From the NCBI RefSeq assembly GCF_039729015.1, contig NZ_CP155792.1:1632001-1696000 (forward strand): a stretch of DNA of 64,000 nucleotides. The letters are read 5' to 3'. A program made the translations under genes and the position numbers. Of this stretch, positions 11,926 through 18,871 are shown piece by piece. Under the pieces are notes generated by a model. It searched no databases and was not told the DNA's origin. It worked only from the letters and a program-made list of their open reading frames with translations. This stretch comes from Blastococcus sp. HT6-30. Its GTDB lineage: Bacteria > Actinomycetota > Actinomycetes > Mycobacteriales > Geodermatophilaceae. The stretch's first letter is position 1. Each line of letters opens with the position of its first letter.

Positions 11926-13701
11926 GTGCTCCGCACCCACGACGCCGGAACGCTGCGCACGTCCGACGCCGGCACCACCGTCACCCTCGCCGGCTGGGTC
12001 GCCCGCCGGCGCGACCACGGCGGGGTGGTCTTCCTCGACCTGCGCGACGCCTCCGGCTACGTGCAGGTCGTCGTCCGCGAGGAGGAGGCGCACTCGCTGC
12101 GCAACGAGTACTGCGTGCTCGTGACAGGGGAGGTGCGCCGCCGCCCGGAGGGCAACGAGAACGCGGAGCTGCCGACCGGCGAGATCGAGGTGGCGACCAC
12201 CGAGCTGCGGGTGCTGTCGGCCGCGGCGCCGCTGCCCTTCCCGATCGAGACCGACCAGGCGGCCTCTGACGACGTCCGCTACCGGTACCGCTACCTCGAC
12301 CTGCGCCGGCAGGGGCCGGCGAAGGCCATCCGGCTGCGGTCGGAGATCAGCCGGGTGGCCCGTGACGTCATGGCGCGGCACGGGTTCGTCGAGGTGGAGA
12401 CGCCGAACCTGACCCGCTCGACGCCGGAGGGCGCCCGCGACTTCCTGGTGCCGGTGCGGCTGCAGCAGGGCAAGTGGTACGCGCTGCCGCAGTCGCCGCA
12501 GCTGTTCAAGCAGCTGCTGATGATCGGCGGCCTGGAGCGGTACTACCAGATCGCCCGCTGCTTCCGGGACGAGGACTTCCGCGCCGACCGGCAGCCGGAG
12601 TTCACCCAGCTCGACTTCGAGATGAGCTTCGTCGAGCGCGACGACGTGCTCGCCGTCGCCGAGGACGTCGTCCGCTCGCTGTGGCGGGAGCTGGCCTCCT
12701 ACGAAGTGCCGGAGATCCCGCGGATGACCTACCGCGAGGCGATGGACCGGTTCGGGTCCGACAAGCCCGACCTGCGCTTCGGCGTGGAGCTCACCGAGCT
12801 GACCGCCTACTTCGCCGACACCCCGTTCCGCGTCTTCCAGGCGCCCTACGTGGGCGCCGTCGTCATGCCGGGCGGTGGCTCGCAGCCGCGCCGGGCGTTC
12901 GACGCGTGGCAGGACTGGGCGAAGTCGCGGGGCTACCGCGGGCTGGCCTACGTGACGATCGCCGAGGACGGCACCCTCGGCGGGCCGGTGGCGAAGAACA
13001 TCTCCGACGCAGAGCGCGCCGGCCTGGTCGAGGCCGTCGGGGCGAAGCCCGGTGACTGCGTCTTCTTCGCCGCCGGGGCCCGGCGCTCGGCGCAGGAGCT
13101 GCTGGGCGCCGCCCGCAACGAGATCGCCAAGCGGCTGGACCTCGTCGAGCCGGGTACCTGGTCGTTCCTCTTCGTCGTGGACTTCCCGATGTTCGAGGAG
13201 ACCGAGGACGGCAACTGGACCTTCATGCACCATCCGTTCACCTCGCCCACGCCCGAGTGGCGCGACCGGTTCGCCGAGGACAAGGGCGCGGCGCTGTCGG
13301 ATGCCTACGACCTGGTGGTCAACGGCAACGAGCTGATGAGCGGCTCGGTGCGTATCCACGACGCCGCGCTGCAGGAGAAGGTCTTCCAGACCCTCGGCAT
13401 GTCGCGGGAGGAGGCGCGGGAGCGCTTCGGCTTCTTCCTCGAGGCGTTCGCCTACGGCCCGCCGCCGCACGCTGGGGCCGCTATCGGCTGGGACCGCACC
13501 TGCGCCCTGCTGTCCGGGGTCGAGTCCATCCGCGAGGTCATCGCCTTCCCCAAGACCGGCGCCGGCTACGACCCGCTGACCGGTGCGCCGACGCCGATCA
13601 CCGACGCGCAGCGCACGGAGGCGGGCATCGACGCGAAGCCGGAGGAGCCCGCGCTCCCCGGGGAGCCGGGGGCTCCCGGCCCGTCCGATCCGACGAAGTA
13701 G
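11926..13701 (+). CDS. aspS: Aspartate--tRNA ligase
   Basis: A 591-residue bacterial-type class II synthetase. The N-terminal OB-fold anticodon-binding domain starts [16 protein letters not shown] and includes [21 protein letters not shown]. The catalytic domain has motif 2 ([20 protein letters not shown]), a GAD insertion, and motif 3 with [16 protein letters not shown] 11926 is preferred over the upstream in-frame GTG at 11869 because it carries a GAAGGAA Shine-Dalgarno (11913-11919) and matches the usual N-terminus. In actinobacteria that rely on GatCAB this enzyme can be non-discriminating (Asp and Asn tRNAs), which cannot be decided here. Confidence 0.96.
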   Translation: MLRTHDAGTLRTSDAGTTVTLAGWVARRRDHGGVVFLDLRDASGYVQVVVREEEAHSLRNEYCVLVTGEVRRRPEGNENAELPTGEIEVATTELRVLSAAAPLPFPIETDQAASDDVRYRYRYLDLRRQGPAKAIRLRSEISRVARDVMARHGFVEVETPNLTRSTPEGARDFLVPVRLQQGKWYALPQSPQLFKQLLMIGGLERYYQIARCFRDEDFRADRQPEFTQLDFEMSFVERDDVLAVAEDVVRSLWRELASYEVPEIPRMTYREAMDRFGSDKPDLRFGVELTELTAYFADTPFRVFQAPYVGAVVMPGGGSQPRRAFDAWQDWAKSRGYRGLAYVTIAEDGTLGGPVAKNISDAERAGLVEAVGAKPGDCVFFAAGARRSAQELLGAARNEIAKRLDLVEPGTWSFLFVVDFPMFEETEDGNWTFMHHPFTSPTPEWRDRFAEDKGAALSDAYDLVVNGNELMSGSVRIHDAALQEKVFQTLGMSREEARERFGFFLEAFAYGPPPHAGAAIGWDRTCALLSGVESIREVIAFPKTGAGYDPLTGAPTPITDAQRTEAGIDAKPEEPALPGEPGAPGPSDPTK

Positions 13702-13745
13702 CTGACCCCGCCAACGGCCCTGCGGCGGTCCGCCGGACGCACCGG

Positions 13746-13751
13746 TAGCGT
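13746..13751 (+). promoter_or_regulatory. Leaderless -10 element (TAGCGT) of the class V aminotransferase gene
   Basis: TAGCGT ends seven nucleotides before the ATG at 13759 and no Shine-Dalgarno is present, so the mRNA probably starts at or next to the start codon. The same hexamer precedes rarA and the HNH endonuclease gene. Confidence 0.5.
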
Positions 13752-13758
13752 CCGGGAC

Positions 13759-14850
13759 ATGCCGCTGCGTGCCCGCACCCTGCTCGGTCCCGGCCCGTCC
13801 AACCCCTACCCGGAGGCCCAGGTGGCCCTGGCCCAGCCGCTGCTGGGCCACCTGGACCCGGTCTTCCTGCAGGTGCTGGACGAGACCTCCGACCGGCTGC
13901 GGCAGGTCTTCGGCACGGCCAACCGGCGCACGCTCCCGCTCTCGGCCACCGGGTCGGCGGGCATGGAGGCGGCGTTCGTCAACACCGTGGGGCCCGGGGA
14001 CGTCGTCGTCGTCGCGGTGAACGGGCTGTTCGGACAGCGGATGGTCGACGTCGCCGGCCGCTGCGGGGCCGAGGTGATCGCCGTGGAGCACGCGTGGGGA
14101 CAGCCGGTCGACGCCGAGCGGGTGCTGGCCGCGCACCCGTCGCCCAAGCTCATCGCCGCGGTGCACGCCGAGACCTCCACCGGGGTGCTGTCGGACATGG
14201 CGCCGCTGGCCGCCGGGAAGGGCGACGCGCTGCTGCTCGCCGACTGCGTCACCTCGCTCGGCGGCATCCCGGTCTCGCTCGACGAGTGGGGCGTGGACCT
14301 CGCGTACTCGGGATCGCAGAAGTGCCTCGGCGTCGCACCGGGGCTCGCGCCGTTCACGATCTCCGACCGGGCCTGGGAGCGGCGGATCGACAAGCCGCAG
14401 AGCTGGTACCTCGACCTGGGCATGCTCGGCGGGTATGCGGGCGAGGCCGCCGGCACCGGCGGGCGCACCTACCACCACACCGCGCCGACCGGGATGGTGG
14501 TGTCGCTGCACGCCGGGCTCGGCCGGATCCTCGACGAGGGGCTCGACGCCGTCCACACCCGGCACGCCGAGGCCGGCCGGCTGCTGCACGAGGGGCTGGC
14601 CGAACTCGGCTTGGAGCTGTTCGCCGCCGAGGGGCACCGGCTCCCGGAGCTGACGACCGTGAAGGTTCCCGAGGGCGTCGACTCGGCGGCGGTGCGCAAG
14701 GAGCTGCTGGAGCGGTACGACCTGGAGATCGGCGGGGGCGTGGGCGCCTATGCCTCGACCGTGTGGCGCATCGGCCTCATGGGCCCCAACGCCTCACCCG
14801 CCAAGGTCGCCCTCGTGCTGGCCGCCCTGGAGGACGTCCTCGGTCGCTGA
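13759..14850 (+). CDS. Class V aminotransferase (alanine--glyoxylate / serine--pyruvate type)
   Basis: A 363-residue fold-type I PLP enzyme. The N-terminus LLGPGPSNPYPEAQ is typical of the alanine-glyoxylate/serine-pyruvate group. The cofactor Asp lies in ALLLADCVTSLGG and the Schiff-base lysine is Lys188 in YSGSQKCLGVAPGLAPF. The gly-rich GGRTYHHTAPTGM loop that contacts the PLP phosphate is present. The exact amino donor and acceptor cannot be assigned. The ATG follows a leaderless promoter. A 70-nt hairpin repeat lies 53 bases after the stop, between this gene and the convergent DUF559 remnant. Confidence 0.88.
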   Translation: MPLRARTLLGPGPSNPYPEAQVALAQPLLGHLDPVFLQVLDETSDRLRQVFGTANRRTLPLSATGSAGMEAAFVNTVGPGDVVVVAVNGLFGQRMVDVAGRCGAEVIAVEHAWGQPVDAERVLAAHPSPKLIAAVHAETSTGVLSDMAPLAAGKGDALLLADCVTSLGGIPVSLDEWGVDLAYSGSQKCLGVAPGLAPFTISDRAWERRIDKPQSWYLDLGMLGGYAGEAAGTGGRTYHHTAPTGMVVSLHAGLGRILDEGLDAVHTRHAEAGRLLHEGLAELGLELFAAEGHRLPELTTVKVPEGVDSAAVRKELLERYDLEIGGGVGAYASTVWRIGLMGPNASPAKVALVLAALEDVLGR

Positions 14851-14903
14851 CGCCCCGGCGGTCGCGCCGCGCCGGCCCGGCCGCGCGATGGCAGCACCGG
14901 CGC

Positions 14904-14973
14904 CCGAGAGGAGAGTCGTGGTCGCCGGGGCCGGCGTGTCCGCGCGTGTCGGCGACCGCGACTGCCCACTCGG
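14904..14973. repeat. 70-nt hairpin repeat, copy A (likely bidirectional terminator)
   Basis: About 85% identical to 15603-15672 and in the same orientation. The whole unit folds on itself: 14904-14908 pairs with 14969-14973, and 14916-14928 pairs with 14949-14961, including the six-base stem GGTCGC/GCGACC (14920-14925 with 14952-14957). In copy B the last pair of that stem is T-A instead of C-G, a compensatory change. It lies between the convergent aminotransferase gene and DUF559 remnant. Confidence 0.65.
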
Positions 14974-14988
14974 TCCCGGAACCGGCGG

Positions 14989-15540
14989 TCACCACGTCGC
15001 GCCTCGGCTGATCAGCGCTCGACGGGTCCGGTCGACCACGGTGTCGAGCCGTTCCAGCACCGCGCGCCCGAACCGCAGCACCAGCCAGCCGTCGGCGGCC
15101 ATGAGGGAGTACCGCTCGATGTCCCGGTCGAACTGCTCCCGTTCGGCGTGCTGCCGTCCTTCGTACTCGACGGCGATCTTCCAGCGCCGGTGGCCCAGGT
15201 CGGCGTGGGCCACCACCCGGCCCCACGGGTCGTGCACCGGACCTGGACCTCGGGCATCGGGAGGTCGCTGCTGAGCAACGCGTGGCGCACCAGGCTCTCC
15301 GGCCGGGACGCGGCCAGGGGCGTCAGATGCCCGGCCAGGGCCCGCGCGGCGACGACGCCCCGGCGCCCGGCCGCGAGATCCAGCCGACCGGTCAGCGTGG
15401 CGGCGTCGAGGTGGCCGGCCCGCATGACCGCATCGCCCACCGCGAGCAGCTCACCCGGGGGCAGCAGCCCGGCGGCAGACGACTCCGAGCGGGTGTAGGC
15501 AGGCGGCAGCTGCACGCGGTCCACCACGGCAGCGTCGGGG
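14989..15540 (-). pseudogene. DUF559 (Vsr-like endonuclease domain) protein, frameshifted and N-truncated
   Basis: On the minus strand one frame gives VQLPPAYTRSESSAAGLLPP and continues to SDLPMPEVQV. The conserved continuation HDPWGRVVAHADLGHRRWKI, EYEGRQHAEREQFDRDIERY and ADGWLVLRFG is in a different frame. A single missing base near 15237-15238 (CGG where CGGG would restore QVRVHDPWG) explains the break. DUF559-type proteins of this group normally carry a further N-terminal half of roughly 150 residues, and nothing recognisable remains of it. The C-terminal core keeps the E..GRQH and D..R motifs of this nuclease-like fold. Either a real pseudogene or a G-run sequencing error on a truncated gene. 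Confidence 0.7.
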
Positions 15541-15602
15541 CGCCCCGGCGGCGGTGGGGTGCGGGCGCTGGATCTGTGCAACCGGAGCCCGCCTGTGGAC
15601 CG

Positions 15603-15672
15603 CCGAGAGGGCACTCGTGGTCGTTGGAGCCGGCGTGCCCCCGCGTGTCGACGACCGCAACTGCCCACTCGG
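15603..15672. repeat. 70-nt hairpin repeat, copy B
   Basis: Ends CCGAGAGGGCA (15603-15613) and TGCCCACTCGG (15662-15672) are inverted repeats with one mismatch. The inner stem GGTCGT/ACGACC (15619-15624 with 15651-15656) covaries with copy A. It starts 28 nt after the stop of the minus-strand aldo/keto reductase gene, as copy A follows the DUF559 remnant, so both copies sit at 3' ends of minus-strand genes. Confidence 0.65.
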
Positions 15673-15700
15673 TGAGCTGGGCCGACGTGGACCGGAGGGC

Positions 15701-16561
15701 TCAGGCCGCGTCGAGGCGGGCCAGGTGGTCGGGGCTGAGCTGCAGGTCGGCGGCGGCCGCGGAGTCACGGATCGACGCCACCCGGGACGCCCCTGGGATC
15801 GGCACCACGGCGTCGGCCTGGGCCAGGTGCCAGGCGAGCGTCACCCGGTACACCGAGACCCCCAGCTCGTCGGCCACCTCCCTGAACGCCGGTGCGGTCG
15901 ACCCCAGTGACCCGGCTGCCGTCACCCCGCCGAACGGGCTCCACGGGAGGAAGGCCAGCCCGTGCGCCGCGCAGTGCTCGAGCTCACCGTGCGAGGACCG
16001 GTAGCCGGGGGAGAACTGGTTCTGCACGCTGACCAGCGCGTCCCCGACGATGGACCGCGCGACGTCGATCTGTGCGATGTCGGCGTTGGAGATGCCGACC
16101 ATCCGCACCAGGCCCTCGTCGGCCAGCGCGCGCAGCGCCCCCATCGAGTCCTCCCACGGGGTGGCCGGGTCGGGCCGGTGGAGCTGGTACAGGCCGATCG
16201 CGTCGACGCCGAGCCGGCGCAGCGACGCCTCGCAGGCCCGCCGCAGGTAGGCCGGCGTCCCGTCCAGCTCCCAGTCGGTGCCCCGCCGGGTGTGCCCGCC
16301 CTTGGTGGCCACCAGCACGTCCCGCGCGCCGTCGCCGTAGGAGGCCAGCGCCTCGGCCACGAGCGACTCGCCGTGCCCGAACTCCGCCTCGTCCCGCGAG
16401 TAGGCATCGGCGGTGTCGACGAGCGTCACCCCGGCGTCCAGGGCCGCGTGGACCACCGCGACGGCGTCGTCGTGCGAGGGCCGGTCGTCCTTCGTGGACA
16501 GGGGCATGGCCCCGAGCCCGACGGCGCCGACGGTCTGGCTCCCGATGCGTCGCTGTTCCAT
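15701..16561 (-). CDS. Aldo/keto reductase
   Basis: A 286-residue aldo/keto reductase of the same superfamily as the gene at 10883 but clearly distinct in sequence. Catalytic positions are visible in [20 protein letters not shown] (Asp, Tyr), VATKGGH (Lys) and LYQLHRPDP (His). The C-terminal nucleotide-binding part has [16 protein letters not shown]. The start is the ATG at 16561 (minus), giving the usual N-terminus [20 protein letters not shown]. It is divergent from rarA, with about 115 bases between the start codons. Substrate unknown. Confidence 0.9.
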   Translation of the reverse strand: MEQRRIGSQTVGAVGLGAMPLSTKDDRPSHDDAVAVVHAALDAGVTLVDTADAYSRDEAEFGHGESLVAEALASYGDGARDVLVATKGGHTRRGTDWELDGTPAYLRRACEASLRRLGVDAIGLYQLHRPDPATPWEDSMGALRALADEGLVRMVGISNADIAQIDVARSIVGDALVSVQNQFSPGYRSSHGELEHCAAHGLAFLPWSPFGGVTAAGSLGSTAPAFREVADELGVSVYRVTLAWHLAQADAVVPIPGASRVASIRDSAAAADLQLSPDHLARLDAA

Positions 16562-16582
16562 GGGGACGTCGTGCCCCGCGAG

Positions 16583-16588
16583 TAGCGT
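16583..16588 (+). promoter_or_regulatory. Leaderless-type -10 element (TAGCGT) upstream of rarA
   Basis: TAGCGT lies eight bases before a GTG at 16597 that opens a 27-codon ORF, not before rarA itself. Transcription from here would make the short ORF leaderless. Confidence 0.45.
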
Positions 16589-16596
16589 TCTGACCC

Positions 16597-16680
16597 GTGA
16601 GCGGACAGGTGCGTGGAGATCGCAGCGAGGAACGAGCGAGGAGCGCAGCGCGTCGCGGGAGCGAACCGGTGTCGCCGTGA
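16597..16680 (+). CDS. Possible 27-residue upstream ORF coupled to rarA
   Basis: GTG at 16597 opens a short frame ending in TGA at 16678-16680, which overlaps the rarA GTG (GTGA at 16677-16680). The peptide is highly charged (Arg/Ser/Glu-rich, with [16 protein letters not shown]). Its GC-rich GAGCGCAGCG-type DNA looks like low-complexity linker sequence rather than a classical gene. rarA has no good Shine-Dalgarno, so translation of this leader could deliver ribosomes to it. No homology is claimed. Confidence 0.35.
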   Translation: MSGQVRGDRSEERARSAARRGSEPVSP

Positions 16681-18011
16681 CATCGCTGTTCGACGCACCA
16701 GAGGACGAGGGCCCCGCCGGCGTCGACCCGGGTGCGCCGCTGGCGGTGCGGATGCGGCCGCGAGCGCTGGAGGAGGTCGTCGGCCAGCAGCACCTGCTCG
16801 GCGACCGCGCCCCGCTGCGGCGGCTGGTCGAGTCCGACGAGCCGATGTCCCTGGTTCTCCACGGCCCACCCGGCACCGGCAAGACGACCCTCGCGCACGT
16901 CATCTCCCTGGCCACCAAGCGCCAGTTCGTGCAGCTCTCCGCCCTCGACGCCGGGGTGAAGGAGGTCCGCGCGGTCATCCAGAGCGCCAGGCGCGAGCTC
17001 ACCTACGCCGGCCGCCGCACCGTGCTCTTCATCGACGAGGTGCACCGGTTCTCCAAGACGCAGCAGGACAGCCTGCTGTCCGCGGTCGAGGACCGGATCG
17101 TCAGCCTGATCGCCGCCACCACCGAGAACCCGTTCTTCTCCGTCGTCAGCCCGCTGCTCTCCCGGAGCCTCGTGCTGGCGCTGCAGCCGCTCACCGACGA
17201 CGACATCCGCTCGGTCCTGCACCGTGCCCTCACCAGCGCGCGGGGGCTGGCCGGTGAGCTGACGCTCAGCGCCGAGGCCGAGGACCACCTGGTCCGGGTC
17301 GCGGGCGGCGACGCCCGCAAGGCCCTCACCGGCCTGGAGTCCGGTGCCGGGGCGGCCCGGGCGGCCGGCGCGCCGGAGATCGACCTCGCCACGCTGGAGA
17401 CCGCGGTCGCGCAGGCGGCCGTGCGCTACGACCGGCAGGGCGACATGCACTACGACGTCGCCAGCGCGCTGATCAAGTCCATCCGCGGCAGCGACGTCGA
17501 CGCCGCGCTGCACTACCTCGCGCGCATGGTCACGGCGGGGGAGGACCCGCGCTTCATCGCCCGGCGGCTGGTCATCAGCGCCAGCGAGGACATCGGCATG
17601 GCCGACCCGACGGCGCTGCTCACCGCGGTGGCGGCCGCGGACGCGGTCGCCTTCATCGGCATGCCCGAGGGGCACTTCCCGCTGGCCCAGGCGGTGGTGC
17701 ACCTGGCCACGGCGCCGAAGTCCAACGCGGTCACCGTGGGCATCGGGGAATCGATGGCCGACGTGCGGGCGGGGCTGGGCGGGCCGGTCCCGCCGGGGCT
17801 GCGGGACGCCCACTACGCCGGGGCGAAGAAGCTCGGTCACGGCAGGACCTACGTCTACCCGCACGCCCACCCCGACGGCGTGGTCCCGCAGCAGTACCCG
17901 CCGGACGCCCTGGTCGGCAAGGACTACTACCGGCCGACCGGCCGCGGCGCCGAGGCACGGCTGGCCGACCGGCTGGCGAAGCTACGGGCGATCGTCCGAC
18001 GCCCGCGATGA
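16677..18011 (+). CDS. rarA: Replication-associated recombination ATPase RarA (MgsA)
   Basis: A 444-residue clamp-loader-like AAA+ ATPase that acts at stalled replication forks. Residues 1-25 ([15 protein letters not shown]) match the usual SSB-facing N-terminus. Walker A ([10 protein letters not shown]) is near residue 60, Walker B ([16 protein letters not shown]) near 115, and sensor 1 in AATTENPFF. The C-terminal tetramerisation part has GADVDA-like [16 protein letters not shown] and the conserved [11 protein letters not shown] and [15 protein letters not shown] 16677 is chosen because the AAA+ N-terminus begins there and it overlaps the leader ORF stop. Normal length. Confidence 0.95.
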   Translation: MTSLFDAPEDEGPAGVDPGAPLAVRMRPRALEEVVGQQHLLGDRAPLRRLVESDEPMSLVLHGPPGTGKTTLAHVISLATKRQFVQLSALDAGVKEVRAVIQSARRELTYAGRRTVLFIDEVHRFSKTQQDSLLSAVEDRIVSLIAATTENPFFSVVSPLLSRSLVLALQPLTDDDIRSVLHRALTSARGLAGELTLSAEAEDHLVRVAGGDARKALTGLESGAGAARAAGAPEIDLATLETAVAQAAVRYDRQGDMHYDVASALIKSIRGSDVDAALHYLARMVTAGEDPRFIARRLVISASEDIGMADPTALLTAVAAADAVAFIGMPEGHFPLAQAVVHLATAPKSNAVTVGIGESMADVRAGLGGPVPPGLRDAHYAGAKKLGHGRTYVYPHAHPDGVVPQQYPPDALVGKDYYRPTGRGAEARLADRLAKLRAIVRRPR

Positions 18012-18050
18012 CGCCCCGGCGGGGGACGGACGGCAGCGGGGGGCCGCGAC

Positions 18051-18056
18051 TACTGT
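18051..18056 (+). promoter_or_regulatory. Putative -10 element (TACTGT) before the DUF948 gene
   Basis: TACTGT precedes a leader of roughly 45 nt, which ends in a clear AACAGGAG Shine-Dalgarno before the GTG at 18109. Confidence 0.35.
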
Positions 18057-18108
18057 GACGAGGCCGGAGTCCGCTCCCGGCGCCCACCCCCTCAGAACAG
18101 GAGCACGC

Positions 18109-18534
18109 GTGTCCGCAGGAGAGATCGCCGGGCTGATCGCAGCCGGGGCGCTGGTGCTGCTGGTGGCACTGGTGGCCGTGCCGCTGCTCAAGCTGGGCCG
18201 GACGCTCGACGAGACCACCCTGACCATCCGCCAGGTGCGTGAGCAGAGCGCTCCGATCCTCGGCCAAGCCAGCACCACGGTCGCGCACGTGAACAGCAAC
18301 CTGGAGCGGGTCGACGACATCACCGGCAACGCCGCCAGCGTCTCCAGCAACGTCGCCGCGCTCACCAGCGTCGTCGCCGCCACGATCGGCAGTCCGCTGA
18401 TCAAGGTCGCCGCGTTCAGCTACGGCGTGCGCAGCGCCACGAGGAAGAAGCGCGAGGGCCAGGCGCTGGCCGACGCCGCCGCGCGGGACAAGGCCGAGCG
18501 CCGTGCCCGCCGTGCCGCCCGGCGGGCCGCCTGA
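18109..18534 (+). CDS. DUF948 domain-containing membrane protein
   Basis: A 141-residue protein with one N-terminal TM helix (about residues 7-28, GLIAAGALVLLVALVAVPLL). A long helical, probably coiled-coil, DUF948 region follows (LDETTLTIRQVREQSAPIL, then TTVAHVNSNLERVDDI), and the tail is very basic (RKKREG...[11 protein letters not shown]). The function of DUF948 proteins is not established. It is translated with the next gene (TGATG) and lies before alaS, a conserved actinobacterial arrangement. A Shine-Dalgarno (AACAGGAG) supports the GTG start. Confidence 0.85.
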   Translation: MSAGEIAGLIAAGALVLLVALVAVPLLKLGRTLDETTLTIRQVREQSAPILGQASTTVAHVNSNLERVDDITGNAASVSSNVAALTSVVAATIGSPLIKVAAFSYGVRSATRKKREGQALADAAARDKAERRARRAARRAA

Positions 18535-18818
18535 TGCGCCGGCTGTTCTGGCTCGCCATGGGCGTCACGATCGGCGCGCTCGTCGTCCGCAAGCTCTCCG
18601 CCGCGGCCGAGAAGATGACGCCGGCCGGCATCGGGGCCTCGATCGCCGAAGGGCTGCGCGACCTGGCCGACGCCATCGGGGACTTCGGTGCCGACGTCCG
18701 CGAGGCGATGAGCGAGCGGGAGCTGGAGCTGCGCGCCGGGACGGGCCTCGATGCGCCGCTGCCCGAGGCCGGTGACGCGGCAGCCCTGCGCCGCGGGGCG
18801 CACGCCGCCGACCTCTGA
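18534..18818 (+). CDS. DUF6167-type small membrane protein
   Basis: A 94-residue protein starting at an ATG that shares its A with the preceding stop (TGATG). The N-terminus MRRLFWLAMGVTIGALVVRKL is a short TM or re-entrant helix, followed by an amphipathic acidic helix (IAEGLRDLADAIGDFGADVREAM). The pair DUF948 plus this small protein sits immediately upstream of alaS in many actinobacteria, and this match in position is the main basis for the name. Function unknown. Confidence 0.75.
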   Translation: MRRLFWLAMGVTIGALVVRKLSAAAEKMTPAGIGASIAEGLRDLADAIGDFGADVREAMSERELELRAGTGLDAPLPEAGDAAALRRGAHAADL

Positions 18819-18871
18819 CCCCCGCAGCCGGCTCGCGCACCACACCGGCCCTCCTACACCGAGAAGACCTG

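Noticed and set aside
15012-15668. Intact 218-codon minus-strand gene
   Set aside because: Only its middle part matches the DUF559-type sequence; its end reads the conserved core in the wrong frame.
18819-18871. T-box or leader-peptide control of alaS (and of hisS/aspS)
   Set aside because: Upstream spacers are too short or overlap the previous gene; no specifier or T-box sequence is visible.
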